NCBI GenBank assembly: GCA_036307825.1
Contig: JAXJWW010000042.1
Coordinates: 1-64,000, forward strand
Length of the DNA stretch: 64,000 nucleotides
Direction: 5' to 3'
Source: RGIG9060 sp036307825
Lineage (GTDB): Bacteria > Spirochaetota > Spirochaetia > Treponematales > Treponemataceae
A program made the translations under genes and the position numbers. This document shows positions 42,162 to 51,156 of this stretch, piece by piece. Each line of letters opens with the position of its first letter. Position 1 is the first letter of the stretch. The notes under the pieces were generated by a model that saw nothing but the letters and a program-made list of their open reading frames with translations, had not been told where the DNA came from and did not search any database.

Positions 42162-43079
42162 TTATTTTATACGTTTACCTTCTTGCCAATATTCGCAGAT
42201 TTTAAAACCTTTCGTGATTACAGCAGGTTGATTTTCATCTCTGTGTAAACAACCTTTTCGCCAATATTCAATATGCCCGGTAGTTTCAACGGCAGGTCTT
42301 GTTCCTAAAAAAAGACCATTATTATCAAATTCATCTCCGTCAAGAAAACCATTTCTAAAACGGAGGATGATTATTTTTCCTTGATTATCATAAATATTTT
42401 CGTCGATACGATATCCGTTTGTAAGTGTGTTATTTTCATCATATTTTGGAACTTTATTACAATTTTTATCGATGTATAATGAAAAAGATTTTTGTAATAA
42501 AGTATTTTCAACTGTTTTTAAACTATCTTCTGAATATTGTTGTAGTTTGTCTATAAGATTTTCTTCTAACTTATTGTTTATATCAAAAGGTTCTTCTTCT
42601 TGTGTTTTTTTAGCATTAGAAATTTTCATGTTTTCATTTTTAACTAAATCATATTTAATTACATCTGCCATAACTTGATTATAGGTTGTACTATTTGTTT
42701 CTGTTTGTAATGGAATATTTTCTAATGGATTAAAAACTGATTGAGAAAGAATTGGAGGAAAATTTATTTTTCCGCTGTCTAAAAGTTTTTGAAGTTCTGC
42801 TATATATTTTGTTTGCTTTAATTTTGAAATATTATTTATTGCATCTTCTATTTTTTTATCGTTATATACTTTTTTTCCGATGATCATTACATCTAAAGGA
42901 AGTCCAACTGTATAAGCAAAATGCATTAATTTATCCCAATCAGGAAATCTTGAACCATTTCTCCAATAACTGACAGTAGTACTGCTAATGTTAAATAGAT
43001 TTTTTAAATCTTTGTTGGTAATTCCGTAAAAATCACAAATATCTTCTTTATCTAAGGCAAAGCCACAAATATCAATCAT
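42162..43079 (-). CDS. HTH protein with MORN/YwqK-like C-terminal repeats
   Basis: A 305-aa protein. Residues 1-70 are an XRE-like HTH (YGITNKDLKNLFNISSTTVSYWRNGSRFPDWDKLMHFAY) paralogous to that of the next gene. A charged middle follows. The C-terminus has repeat-like units of the YwqK/MORN type (HIEYWRKGCLHRDENQPAV and CEYWQEGKRIK), used in some immunity or antitoxin proteins. The pairing of DNA binding with such repeats is unusual. The start follows a GGAG. The function is unknown; a toxin-linked regulator is one idea. Confidence 0.65.
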   Translation of the reverse strand: MIDICGFALDKEDICDFYGITNKDLKNLFNISSTTVSYWRNGSRFPDWDKLMHFAYTVGLPLDVMIIGKKVYNDKKIEDAINNISKLKQTKYIAELQKLLDSGKINFPPILSQSVFNPLENIPLQTETNSTTYNQVMADVIKYDLVKNENMKISNAKKTQEEEPFDINNKLEENLIDKLQQYSEDSLKTVENTLLQKSFSLYIDKNCNKVPKYDENNTLTNGYRIDENIYDNQGKIIILRFRNGFLDGDEFDNNGLFLGTRPAVETTGHIEYWRKGCLHRDENQPAVITKGFKICEYWQEGKRIK

Positions 43080-43112
43080 TTTCGAAAAGCTCCTATAAAT
43101 TATCTAAAAAAA

Positions 43113-43562
43113 TTATGTATTTTTTGAATCTAATAAAACTTGTTCTATGGTTTCATTATATTTTTCTAAAGGAACCCAATCTTGAAGTAAAGGATTCCAT
43201 CTTACATTTTTGTAACATTCAGGGCTTAGATTTTCATTGTTACTATATTTTTTTTCTAAGGTTTTTAATAAATTTTTTTTATTAATTTTTCTGATTTTTT
43301 CTTTTATATCATCTAATGCGTTAATTCTATCTATTTTTTTTCTTACTATTAAATCATCAAGTGATATTTCAAAAACATAAGCAAAAAGTAAAATTTTATC
43401 CCAGTCTGGAAATCTTTTTCCTGTTTTCCAATTACTGATTTCAACTTCTGTTGTATACATAAGTTCTGCTAAATCTACATTTTTTACATTATAAAATTGA
43501 CATATCTTAAAAATTCGTTCTATAGTTTTTTCTTTATCCAAAATCAATCCAAACACATTCAT
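43113..43562 (-). CDS. XRE-like HTH protein, paralog of the following gene
   Basis: A 149-aa protein. The N-terminal HTH (NVKNVDLAELMYTTEVEISNWKTGKRFPDWDKILLFAY) shares the RFPDWDK core and layout with the downstream 305-aa protein, so one is probably a duplicate of the other. The rest is helical and charged, with a short end resembling DWVPLEKYN. ATG at 43562 with GGAG upstream is chosen over the GTG just before. A 17-bp palindrome lies about 60 bases upstream. Confidence 0.7.
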   Translation of the reverse strand: MNVFGLILDKEKTIERIFKICQFYNVKNVDLAELMYTTEVEISNWKTGKRFPDWDKILLFAYVFEISLDDLIVRKKIDRINALDDIKEKIRKINKKNLLKTLEKKYSNNENLSPECYKNVRWNPLLQDWVPLEKYNETIEQVLLDSKNT

Positions 43563-43622
43563 CACACTATCTCCAGAAGTTAAGTTGTAAGTTAATAATA
43601 TGATGAAAAGATTTATAAGTCA

Positions 43623-43639
43623 TTAAACAGATTGTTTAA
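43623..43639. promoter_or_regulatory. Palindromic operator candidate, copy 1
   Basis: TTAAACA-GAT-TGTTTAA, a perfect 7+3+7 inverted repeat, lies upstream of the 149-aa HTH gene. It is preceded by TAAGTCA, as in copy 2. Confidence 0.65.
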
Positions 43640-43662
43640 AAATTTGAAAACATTTTATAAAT

Positions 43663-43702
43663 AAAAATTCCAAACCTAAAATAATTAGATTTGGAATTTT
43701 TA
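43663..43702 (-). terminator. Terminator after the 265-aa exported protein
   Basis: AAAAATTCCAAA and TTTGGAATTTTT arms form a 12-bp perfect stem with T runs either side. Confidence 0.8.
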
Positions 43703-43717
43703 TTAATTCGAATTTTT

Positions 43718-44515
43718 TTATTCTGTAATTTGATAAGACATTTCGCCTATAATATCAAAAGAAACTTCTACTGTTCCTTTTGCTTTGTAAATGGAATCAA
43801 TTTTGCTAGTTAAAAGTTTATCATTATTTGAATAAATATTTATTCTAGAGTATTTAGTAAAATCAACATTGTCTTCAATATGAGAAAATGCGTAATAGCT
43901 GTAATCTTTTAAGTCTCCATTTTTAATTGGATTTTCTTTAATAATGTCTAAGATTACACTTACTTCAACAGTTTTACCGTTAACATTTTTTTCTACAAAT
44001 TTTTTTAAAGCAAGTTCTGACATTGTTTCTGCAATAAGATTTAATGTAGTTGGATGAGCTACTATTTTTGTGTAACTTGCTTCAACTGTGTCATCCGAAA
44101 TATCATTCATACGAGCTTTAATTTCATCTTTCATTTGAGCAGCATATTGTTCTGCCACTTTTGAAGATGTTTTCATGATACTTCCGTTTTTAATGATTTT
44201 TCCATTTTTGTCACAAGCATAGGATTTCATTTCTGAAATAGAAACACTAAAATCATCTCCTTCATTTTTTACAGTACAAGTAAAATCGTATCGTGAACTA
44301 CCAACTAAAATTTTTACTACGAATCCACCGTCAAAAGTGTATTCTTCATTAATTGTATCCATTACAGTAAATTTTCCATCATAGATTTTCCAATCATCAG
44401 ATTCTTCTGTAACAAAACTGTTTGTTGCCAAAAATAATTTTTTTGAATCGATTTGTCCAAAAACGCAACATACTGACATAATCATCAGTAAACCAAATAA
44501 AAATAATTTCTTCAT
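43718..44515 (-). CDS. Exported protein of unknown function (265 aa)
   Basis: A signal peptide (KKLFLFGLLMIMSVCCVFGQ) is followed by a mixed alpha/beta mature part with a DGGFVVKILVGSSRYDFTC strand-rich region and VAEQYAAQMKDEIKARMND helix. I recognise no family. A palindrome identical in arms to the one ahead of the 149-aa HTH gene lies 93 bases upstream of its start, so both may respond to the same HTH regulator. A terminator follows directly. Confidence 0.6.
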   Translation of the reverse strand: MKKLFLFGLLMIMSVCCVFGQIDSKKLFLATNSFVTEESDDWKIYDGKFTVMDTINEEYTFDGGFVVKILVGSSRYDFTCTVKNEGDDFSVSISEMKSYACDKNGKIIKNGSIMKTSSKVAEQYAAQMKDEIKARMNDISDDTVEASYTKIVAHPTTLNLIAETMSELALKKFVEKNVNGKTVEVSVILDIIKENPIKNGDLKDYSYYAFSHIEDNVDFTKYSRINIYSNNDKLLTSKIDSIYKAKGTVEVSFDIIGEMSYQITE

Positions 44516-44607
44516 AAAAATCCTCCAGTTTTAAGAAAAGTTTATTTCCTTAAAATTTTCTAATTAGTTTTATGATGAAATCATATTCCACAAAACATAA
44601 TAAGTCA

Positions 44608-44624
44608 TTAAACAGTTTGTTTAA
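44608..44624. promoter_or_regulatory. Palindromic operator candidate, copy 2
   Basis: TTAAACA-GTT-TGTTTAA has the same arms and the same TAAGTCA leader as copy 1, about 1 kb away. It lies upstream of the exported-protein gene. Confidence 0.65.
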
Positions 44625-44729
44625 AATTTTTTAATAAAAAACAAAATCAAAAGAAAAATTAAACTAAGTGTTTAAATTTATTTGAGAAAAGTTACGATTT
44701 TTTAAGAGAAAATTTTTTAATAATATGAA

Positions 44730-45977
44730 CTAATTATTTTTACAAATTCTAAAACCCAATCCTTGAAGAGGAAAGTGACCGCCGTATTCACCGGATGTTT
44801 TATAATTTGTATCTGAAAGGAAATCTGTTCCTCTTACTTCTCTAAAAGCCGATACCTTTATAATAGAACCATGTTGAACATTGTATTCAAACATCCATTC
44901 TGTTAAATTCCCTGTCAAATCATAAAAACCTAAATGAGACGGAAGTTTACCGCCGGAAAGGTGAGTTCTGTTATTACCCGGTTTATGACCAAGTTTTGCC
45001 TGCATTGTTGCATTTGTATCATCCTTTCCGCTGGCTGTTTCTTTACATTCCCCACTAGCATTTTTTCTGAACCACATATAATTCCCAAAAACAGTTGATT
45101 GCGTAAATTCAATTCCGTTAGCTGTATCTGTAGATGTGTGCTCATAAAAAGAACCACTTTCATCCCCGGGAATATTTCTTCCTTCAATACAAGTTCCATT
45201 TGCCTTTTTTCTTGCGGCATATTCCCATTCGGCAGTGTATGGCAATCTATAACCATTAGCTTTTGTATTCACATAAGGATTATCAATTTTTCCTGGAGTC
45301 ATATCCCAGTTTGTATCGGCAAAACCAGTTGTACTTTGAGTTGAATCTCTTAATGGAGTTTTGAAGTTTACATCAGAACAATATACAGGAGTAAGACCTG
45401 TCATTTCACTTAATGCGTTACACCAAACAATCGCATCACGCCAATTTACGCTTCCTACAGGCATTTCTTCTACTTTAGGTTCTCCGCCTTCATTAAAAGG
45501 ATAATAAGCACTAGCATCAACTCCGTTGGCATACATTCCTTCTGAACCTTTATCAATGAATTTATATCCATTTTTTATAGCCCATTGATAAACATGATAC
45601 CAAGTATTGTAACTTACCATGTATTTTGACATTTTGAATTGTTTTACTTTTACAGGATAAGGTATTTCTACTTTGAAACTACTTTTTTTACAATATTGAT
45701 TTTCACCAAGAATTAAATCATCTTCAGTTCTTCCATCTGTAAAATTGATAGCAATCATATCAAAGTTTGAATTTGAAGGACAGTTTGGTAAAGAAATAGT
45801 TGAAATCACAGTTTTTATAAATTCTTCTGGATTTTGATTTTGTGAATCCGAGTTGTCATCCTGATTTATTTCTTCTTTTGATTCTGAATTAGTTATGTTT
45901 TCTGGAATAAAAGGATTAACAGGTTCTTTGCAAGAAAAAAGAGATATTGATAACAATAAAATTAATAAACTTTTCAT
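44730..45977 (-). CDS. Formylglycine-generating-enzyme/SUMF1-family lipoprotein
   Basis: A 415-aa lipoprotein (lipobox LFSC after MKSLLILLLSISL). After a polar linker the FGE-sulfatase fold begins: MSKYMVSYNTWYHVYQWA, MPVGSVNWRDAIVWCNALSE, GYRLPYTAEWEYAARKK, GFYDLTGNLTEWMFEY and a final LGFRICKNN. Treponema has many such proteins, often acting as C-type-lectin-like surface binders rather than enzymes. Unlike the 52.7-54.3 kb gene, its end shows no GC-rich variable block. Confidence 0.85.
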   Translation of the reverse strand: MKSLLILLLSISLFSCKEPVNPFIPENITNSESKEEINQDDNSDSQNQNPEEFIKTVISTISLPNCPSNSNFDMIAINFTDGRTEDDLILGENQYCKKSSFKVEIPYPVKVKQFKMSKYMVSYNTWYHVYQWAIKNGYKFIDKGSEGMYANGVDASAYYPFNEGGEPKVEEMPVGSVNWRDAIVWCNALSEMTGLTPVYCSDVNFKTPLRDSTQSTTGFADTNWDMTPGKIDNPYVNTKANGYRLPYTAEWEYAARKKANGTCIEGRNIPGDESGSFYEHTSTDTANGIEFTQSTVFGNYMWFRKNASGECKETASGKDDTNATMQAKLGHKPGNNRTHLSGGKLPSHLGFYDLTGNLTEWMFEYNVQHGSIIKVSAFREVRGTDFLSDTNYKTSGEYGGHFPLQGLGFRICKNN

Positions 45978-46054
45978 AATATTGAAAATATATTATGAGA
46001 AATTTTTTGTCAACAAATTCAATTTCGTGATATAATATTTGATAAGGATTTTAT

Positions 46055-47989
46055 ATGAAATGGATAATTCATTACGATATTGTAGCTTTTGCGTTAATCT
46101 CAGTAATTTTGATTGTATATCTTGCATACAATCACTTGAATACTTTATCAAATCGTGTTTATAAACGACTTTTAATTGTTTCTTTATGTTCAGTTGTTAC
46201 AGATATTGTATCCGCTTATGCTTGTAGTTTTTGTACTGCAGATCAGATTTGTCTAAATTATATCATTAATGTTTTACACTTCCTTGTTCAAAACTTTGTT
46301 CCTTGTTTGTATTGTTTATTCGCTTATTCCTTAGTTTACGAAAATATCAATATTAATTCTAAATGGTTTTCGATAATTTTTTTACCATACATTATCAATG
46401 TGATAATGATTTTATCAACTCCATTAACAGGTGCTTGTTTTTATATTGATGCTGCCGGTGTTTATCACAGAGGAATAGGACAAGTTGTTACTTATGTGAT
46501 TGCATTTTATTACGTTATTACGAGTTGTATAATTGTATTAAAAAATATGAAGTTATTAACTGTTGCTCAACGACTTTGTGTTTTATTGTATTCTGCTGAA
46601 TGTATAGTTCTAAATATTATTCAGATTTTTTATTCTCAATATCTGTTACAAGAAATTGGAATAGCTTTCGTAATGTTCTTCATTTATATCACAATGCAAA
46701 ATCCACTTGAATTTATGGATGTTCAAATTGGAATTTACAATAGAAACTTATTCCGAAAAACTATAAATAATCGTATTCATAAAAAAGAAGATTTTGGAAT
46801 TATTTGTTTGCAAATTGAAGGTTTAAGTTATATAAACGAAAAATTTGGTTTAAGTAATGGAAATATTTTGCTAAAACAAGTTGCGGTTTTTTTAGGAACA
46901 TTTTCAAAAAATAATGAAGTTTACAGAGTTTCAAATAGACAACTTGCTTTAGTTTATTCTAAAAAGCCTGATTTTAATATTATCTGTAACGAGATTATGG
47001 CTCGTTTTGAAAAACCTTTTAGTTTTAGTAATAGAAATGTTAATATCAATCTTTGGGGCTATTTGTGTTGTATTCAAAGTTCAACAAATATTGCTTCTGC
47101 AAATGATACTTTTGATATTATCGATTATTCTCTAAATGAAGCACGACAAAACAGAAAAAATAGTATTGTTTTTGCATCAACTGATATTTTGGAAAAACGA
47201 AGAAGAGAAATCGAAATAACACAGGCTGTTTCTAATGCTATAACAAATTCATCTTTTAAAGTGTATTTTCAGCCGATTTATTCTCTAAAAGAAAAACGAT
47301 ATACAAAGATGGAAGCCTTAGTTCGTCTTATTGATGAAAATTTAGGTTTTATTCCACCAGATGAGTTTATTCCTATTGCTGAAAAAAATGGTGATATTCT
47401 TGCTATTGGGGAAATTGTTTTAGAAAAAGTTTGTGCTTTTATCGAAGAATATCATCCAGAAGATTATGGAATAAAATCTATTCATGTAAATCTTTCTGTT
47501 GTACAATGTATGCAAGAAAATATTGGAATTAGACTATTAAATATTATTGATAAATATAAAATTCCACATGGTTTAATTGATTTTGAAATTACAGAATCCA
47601 CAGCAGATAACTCAAGCGAAAACCTTGATAAAGTTATGAAAGAATTTAACAAAAATGGAATAGATTTTTCTTTAGATGATTACGGAACTGGATATAGCAA
47701 TCAATCAAATCTTATGCGATATCCTTATTCAATAGTAAAAATTGATAAATCTTTGGTGTGGGCTTGTGATAAAAATCCTAAAGCATTAATTTCATTGAAA
47801 CACACTATCGCTATGATAAAAGATTTAGATATGGGAGTTTTGGCTGAAGGTGTAGAAACTCAACATCATATCGATTTTCTTGAACAAATCGGTTGTGATT
47901 TTTTGCAAGGATATTATTACTCAAGACCACTTCCTGTTTCAGAATTAATGGATGTTATAAAAGAAACAAAAATTAAAGGTGAAAGTTAA
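46055..47989 (+). CDS. EAL-domain protein with degenerate GGDEF domain
   Basis: A 644-aa membrane protein. The first 225 residues hold about seven hydrophobic helices. Residues about 230-370 resemble a GGDEF domain, but the motif region is degenerate (YRVSNRQLA), so it cannot be a cyclase. Residues about 385-640 are an EAL domain with KMEALVRL, HVNLSVVQ, DFEITES, SLDDYGTGYSN, VKIDKSL and GCDFLQGYYYSRP. The key metal residues look present, so it may degrade cyclic-di-GMP. Confidence 0.88.
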   Translation: MKWIIHYDIVAFALISVILIVYLAYNHLNTLSNRVYKRLLIVSLCSVVTDIVSAYACSFCTADQICLNYIINVLHFLVQNFVPCLYCLFAYSLVYENININSKWFSIIFLPYIINVIMILSTPLTGACFYIDAAGVYHRGIGQVVTYVIAFYYVITSCIIVLKNMKLLTVAQRLCVLLYSAECIVLNIIQIFYSQYLLQEIGIAFVMFFIYITMQNPLEFMDVQIGIYNRNLFRKTINNRIHKKEDFGIICLQIEGLSYINEKFGLSNGNILLKQVAVFLGTFSKNNEVYRVSNRQLALVYSKKPDFNIICNEIMARFEKPFSFSNRNVNINLWGYLCCIQSSTNIASANDTFDIIDYSLNEARQNRKNSIVFASTDILEKRRREIEITQAVSNAITNSSFKVYFQPIYSLKEKRYTKMEALVRLIDENLGFIPPDEFIPIAEKNGDILAIGEIVLEKVCAFIEEYHPEDYGIKSIHVNLSVVQCMQENIGIRLLNIIDKYKIPHGLIDFEITESTADNSSENLDKVMKEFNKNGIDFSLDDYGTGYSNQSNLMRYPYSIVKIDKSLVWACDKNPKALISLKHTIAMIKDLDMGVLAEGVETQHHIDFLEQIGCDFLQGYYYSRPLPVSELMDVIKETKIKGES

Positions 47990-48096
47990 GATTTTTCATT
48001 TATGTGTCAAATTGATACAGATAGATTGTGTCAAAAAGAAACATTTTGATAAAATGTCCCAGTTTTGATGCTTAAATAAAGAAATTGGTCTATTTT

Positions 48097-48155
48097 GAAC
48101 TATTTTTTAGCAAATTTTGTAAATGAATGATTTAAATTTTGCTAGAAAATAGTTC
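48097..48155. promoter_or_regulatory. Large near-perfect inverted repeat upstream of hsp20
   Basis: A 21-base left arm (48097-48117, ending AGCAAATTT) and a matching right arm (48134-48155, starting AAATTTTGCT) differ by one insertion and one mismatch. The loop is 16 bases. It may be an enhancer dyad, or a terminator of the EAL gene. Confidence 0.55.
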
Positions 48156-48280
48156 TTAAAATCATAAATTTTTCAAAATATCTATAAAAATTTCCTAAAT
48201 TTTCTCTTTTTTAGATAAAAAATCCTTCAAAAAATCTATATTTTTTCTTTTTTGCACAAAATTTTAAAAAAAAGTAAAAG

Positions 48281-48297
48281 TTGGCACGAAAAATGCA
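48281..48297 (+). promoter_or_regulatory. Candidate sigma-54 promoter
   Basis: TTGGCACGAAAAATGCAA matches the -24/-12 pattern TTGGCACG-N4-TTGCA with one mismatch, and the GG and GC are correctly spaced. It would start transcription about 100 bases upstream of the hsp20 ATG. Confidence 0.6.
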
Positions 48298-48402
48298 ACA
48301 TTAGTTTATGAAAGCCAAATGGCTAAAATAAAATATTGTTTGCGTTGCAAACTTCTAATCATTTTTGTAAATTACAGAATTTTCTGTAGAAAAGGAAAAG
48401 TT

Positions 48403-48921
48403 ATGAACACAGTATCATTTTTTAACCCAAAATTCACATCTGGTTTTTTTGATGCATTTGACCGCAATTTTTATGGAAGAAGAGAAAATCCTGAAATGCC
48501 AAAAAGATTTGTTCCGAAAGTTGATGTAAAAGAAACAAAAGATTCATACATTCTTGATATGGAACTTGCAGGTTTTTCAGAAGACAAAGTTGATATCGAA
48601 TTACAAGACAGAGTTCTTACAATTTGTTCAAAAAATGAACATCCTCGTTGTCAAGGTGAAAAAACAACTGAAGCTGAAAACCCAGAAAAAAATCTTTCAG
48701 CAACAGAAGAAAAAGAAGTTGCACCAAAACCACAAAGAACAGAATTTAAATGGCTTGTAAAAGAAAGAGGTTTTGGTTTAAAACATTTTTCTAGAAGTTT
48801 TACTTTACCAGAAGATATTGATGGCGAAAATGTAAATGCAACTTTCAAAAATGGACTTTTAACAATTACAGTTGCAAAGAAAACTGAAACAAAAAGTCGA
48901 AAAATTGCAATTAGTGCATAA
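48403..48921 (+). CDS. Small heat-shock protein, Hsp20 family
   Basis: A 172-aa alpha-crystallin protein. The core begins VPKVDVKETKDSYILDMELAGFSEDKVDIEL and ends FKNGLLTITVAKK, with an inserted charged loop (about 85-120) carrying EKTTEAENPEKN. It prevents aggregation of unfolded proteins and works with other chaperones; htpG follows. The start at 48403 has AGGAAAAG upstream and fits the family start MNTVSFFNP better than the upstream ATG at 48319. Confidence 0.9.
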   Translation: MNTVSFFNPKFTSGFFDAFDRNFYGRRENPEMPKRFVPKVDVKETKDSYILDMELAGFSEDKVDIELQDRVLTICSKNEHPRCQGEKTTEAENPEKNLSATEEKEVAPKPQRTEFKWLVKERGFGLKHFSRSFTLPEDIDGENVNATFKNGLLTITVAKKTETKSRKIAISA

Positions 48922-48943
48922 AATATTTTAGACTAAAATCGAT

Positions 48944-49026
48944 AAAGAGGATGTCTTAAAAGTTGTGTCATCTTGAAATAATTTTAGGATGACACAGCGA
49001 TTTTATTCAACGGACATTCTCTTTTT
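48944..49026 (+). terminator. Two-tier terminator after hsp20
   Basis: TGTGTCATC pairs with GATGACACA inside (48964-48996), and AAAGAGGATGTC pairs with GACATTCTCTTT outside (48944-48955 and 49013-49024), followed by T residues. The nested stems separate hsp20 from htpG. Confidence 0.7.
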
Positions 49027-49125
49027 GTTTTTAAAATTGATTTAATTTATCTTGCCGAATTATCATAAATTGATTATCTTTAATATAATAGAATAAATTT
49101 TTACTACAAAATGGAAGGAAAAAAA

Positions 49126-51099
49126 ATGGCAACATTTCAGTTTCAAACAGAAGTAAATCAGCTTCTAAAATTGATTATTCATTCAATGTATTCTAACAAA
49201 GACATTTTTTTGCGAGAAATTGTTTCAAACGCATCAGATGCATTGGATAAAATTAAATATCTTACATTATCAGATGAAAACTATAAATCTGTAGCATTTG
49301 ACCCACGAATTGATATTTCATTTGATGAAGGTGCAAAAATTTTAGTTGTTCAAGATAGCGGAATCGGTATGAACGATGAAGACCTTACTGCAAACCTTGG
49401 AACAATCGCTCGTTCTGGAACAAAGGCTTTTATTGAAGCATTAGAAAACGAAGCAAAAAAAGATTCTGCCTTAATTGGACAATTTGGTGTTGGATTTTAT
49501 TCAGCATTTATGGCTGCTTCTAAAATTGATGTAATCACAAAAAAAGCTGGAACAGAAAAAGTTTACAAATGGACAAGTAACGGAACAAACAGTTACGAGT
49601 TAGAAGAACTTTCTATTGATAGCGAAGAATCAAAAAAATATGGTTTTGACAAAGAAGGTTCTCATGGTTCTGCTATCGTTATGTCTTTAAATGATGAAAG
49701 TGGAGAATACGCATCTCGCTGGAAGGTTGAAGACTTAATTAAAAAATATTCTGACCACATAGCATTCCCAATTTATCTTCATTATTCACAAAATAAATAT
49801 GACGATAAAGGAAATGTTACAGAAACAGAAAACAAAGTTGACCAAATCAATAGCGCAAGTGCTTTATGGAAACGCTCAAAATCAGAATTAAAACCAGAAG
49901 ATTATAAAGATTTTTATAAAACACTTTCTCACGATTCTAGCGATCCACTTATGTATGTTCATACAAACGCAGAAGGAACACAAGAATATACAACATTATT
50001 TTATGTTCCAGAATTTGCTCCATTTGATATGTATCAAGCAGATTACAAAAGTGGTGTAAAACTTTATGTAAAACGCGTTTTTATCACTGATGATGATAAA
50101 GAACTTTTACCAGCTTACTTACGATTTGTTCGCGGAATTATCGATTCAGAAGATTTACCTTTGAATGTAAGCCGAGAAATTTTGCAACAAAATAGAATAC
50201 TTTCTTCAATTAAAACTCAGTCTGTAAAAAAACTTTTGAGTGAATTTAAGAAAATGGCAGAAAACTCAAAGAAAGCTCTTGCAGTTGCCGAAGCCGAAAG
50301 AACTGATGAGCAAAAAGAAGCAATTAAAAAATGGGCACAATTTGTTTCACAATACAATCGTCCATTGAAAGAAGGTTTGTACACAGATTTTGCAAACAAA
50401 GAAGATTTGTCTGAACTTATCAGATTTAAATCAACTGCAGAAGAAGGAACAGGCGAAAATAATTGGACAAGTTTTGCAGATTATGTTCAAAGAATGAAAA
50501 CTGACCAAAAAGCAATTTACTACATCACAGGTGGTGATGAAAAAAATCTTCGTGCTTCTCCATTGTTGGAAGCTTACAAAGCAAAAGGTTTTGAAGTTCT
50601 TATTATGAATGATGATATTGATGATATCGTTATTCCAATGTTGAACAAATACAAAGATTTTGATTTAAAAGCTGTAAACCGCGCTGGAAGTGATGAAGAA
50701 TTAGGTGTTGATAAATCAGAAACAGAAAAGAAAGAAAAAGAGTTCAAATCAGTAATTGATAAAATCAAAAATGCTCTTGGCGAAAAAGTAAAAGATGTTG
50801 TACTTTCAAAACGCCTTTCTGATTCTCCATGTTGTATTGTTGTGGACGAAAATGATCCATCTTTACAAATGGAAAGAATGATGAAAGCAATGGGACAAGC
50901 AACTTTTGGAAGTGTTAAACCTATTCTTGAAGTAAACGCAGATCATCCAATTATTGCAAAATTGAAGGAAACAGAAGATGCCGATTATATCGCTGATGTT
51001 TCTTCTGTATTGCTTGACCAAGCATTACTTGTTGGTGGCGCTGAACTTACAGACCCTGCTGACTTTGTAAAACGAATGAATAAATTGATTACAAGATAA
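49126..51099 (+). CDS. htpG: Molecular chaperone HtpG (Hsp90)
   Basis: A 657-aa Hsp90. The GHKL ATPase has FLREIVSNASDALDKI, VQDSGIGMNDEDL and LIGQFGVGFYSAFMA. The middle domain carries the Arg-bearing DLPLNVSREILQQN, and the C-terminus lacks MEEVD as in bacteria. A GGAAGG lies seven bases ahead of the ATG at 49126, so that start is preferred over an ATG five codons earlier. It follows hsp20 but has its own terminator. Confidence 0.96.
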   Translation: MATFQFQTEVNQLLKLIIHSMYSNKDIFLREIVSNASDALDKIKYLTLSDENYKSVAFDPRIDISFDEGAKILVVQDSGIGMNDEDLTANLGTIARSGTKAFIEALENEAKKDSALIGQFGVGFYSAFMAASKIDVITKKAGTEKVYKWTSNGTNSYELEELSIDSEESKKYGFDKEGSHGSAIVMSLNDESGEYASRWKVEDLIKKYSDHIAFPIYLHYSQNKYDDKGNVTETENKVDQINSASALWKRSKSELKPEDYKDFYKTLSHDSSDPLMYVHTNAEGTQEYTTLFYVPEFAPFDMYQADYKSGVKLYVKRVFITDDDKELLPAYLRFVRGIIDSEDLPLNVSREILQQNRILSSIKTQSVKKLLSEFKKMAENSKKALAVAEAERTDEQKEAIKKWAQFVSQYNRPLKEGLYTDFANKEDLSELIRFKSTAEEGTGENNWTSFADYVQRMKTDQKAIYYITGGDEKNLRASPLLEAYKAKGFEVLIMNDDIDDIVIPMLNKYKDFDLKAVNRAGSDEELGVDKSETEKKEKEFKSVIDKIKNALGEKVKDVVLSKRLSDSPCCIVVDENDPSLQMERMMKAMGQATFGSVKPILEVNADHPIIAKLKETEDADYIADVSSVLLDQALLVGGAELTDPADFVKRMNKLITR

Positions 51100-51123
51100 T
51101 TTTAGTAAGTTTAGTTAAAGACG

Positions 51124-51156
51124 AAGGACGATTACTTTTTGTGGTCGTCCTTTTTT
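51124..51156. terminator. Terminator between htpG and the XRE gene
   Basis: AAGGACGA and TCGTCCTT arms with a 13-base loop and a T run lie between convergent genes. Confidence 0.75.

Larger units (their letters stand above)
47990..48402. promoter_or_regulatory. 413-base leader region upstream of hsp20
   Basis: There is no gene here. It holds two TGTGTCAAA direct repeats (48003-48011, 48027-48035), a large hairpin (48097-48155), and a sigma-54-like promoter (48281-48297). The arrangement resembles an enhancer-regulated region. I see nothing else in it. Confidence 0.55.

Noticed and set aside
44930..45256. 108-aa frame on the minus strand inside the FGE-type lipoprotein gene
   Set aside because: It is a shadow in another frame of a clearly conserved gene, with no signal or domain of its own.
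46740..47150. Active diguanylate cyclase in the EAL protein
   Set aside because: The GGDEF region lacks the catalytic motif (it reads RVSNRQLA), so only the EAL part is likely to act.
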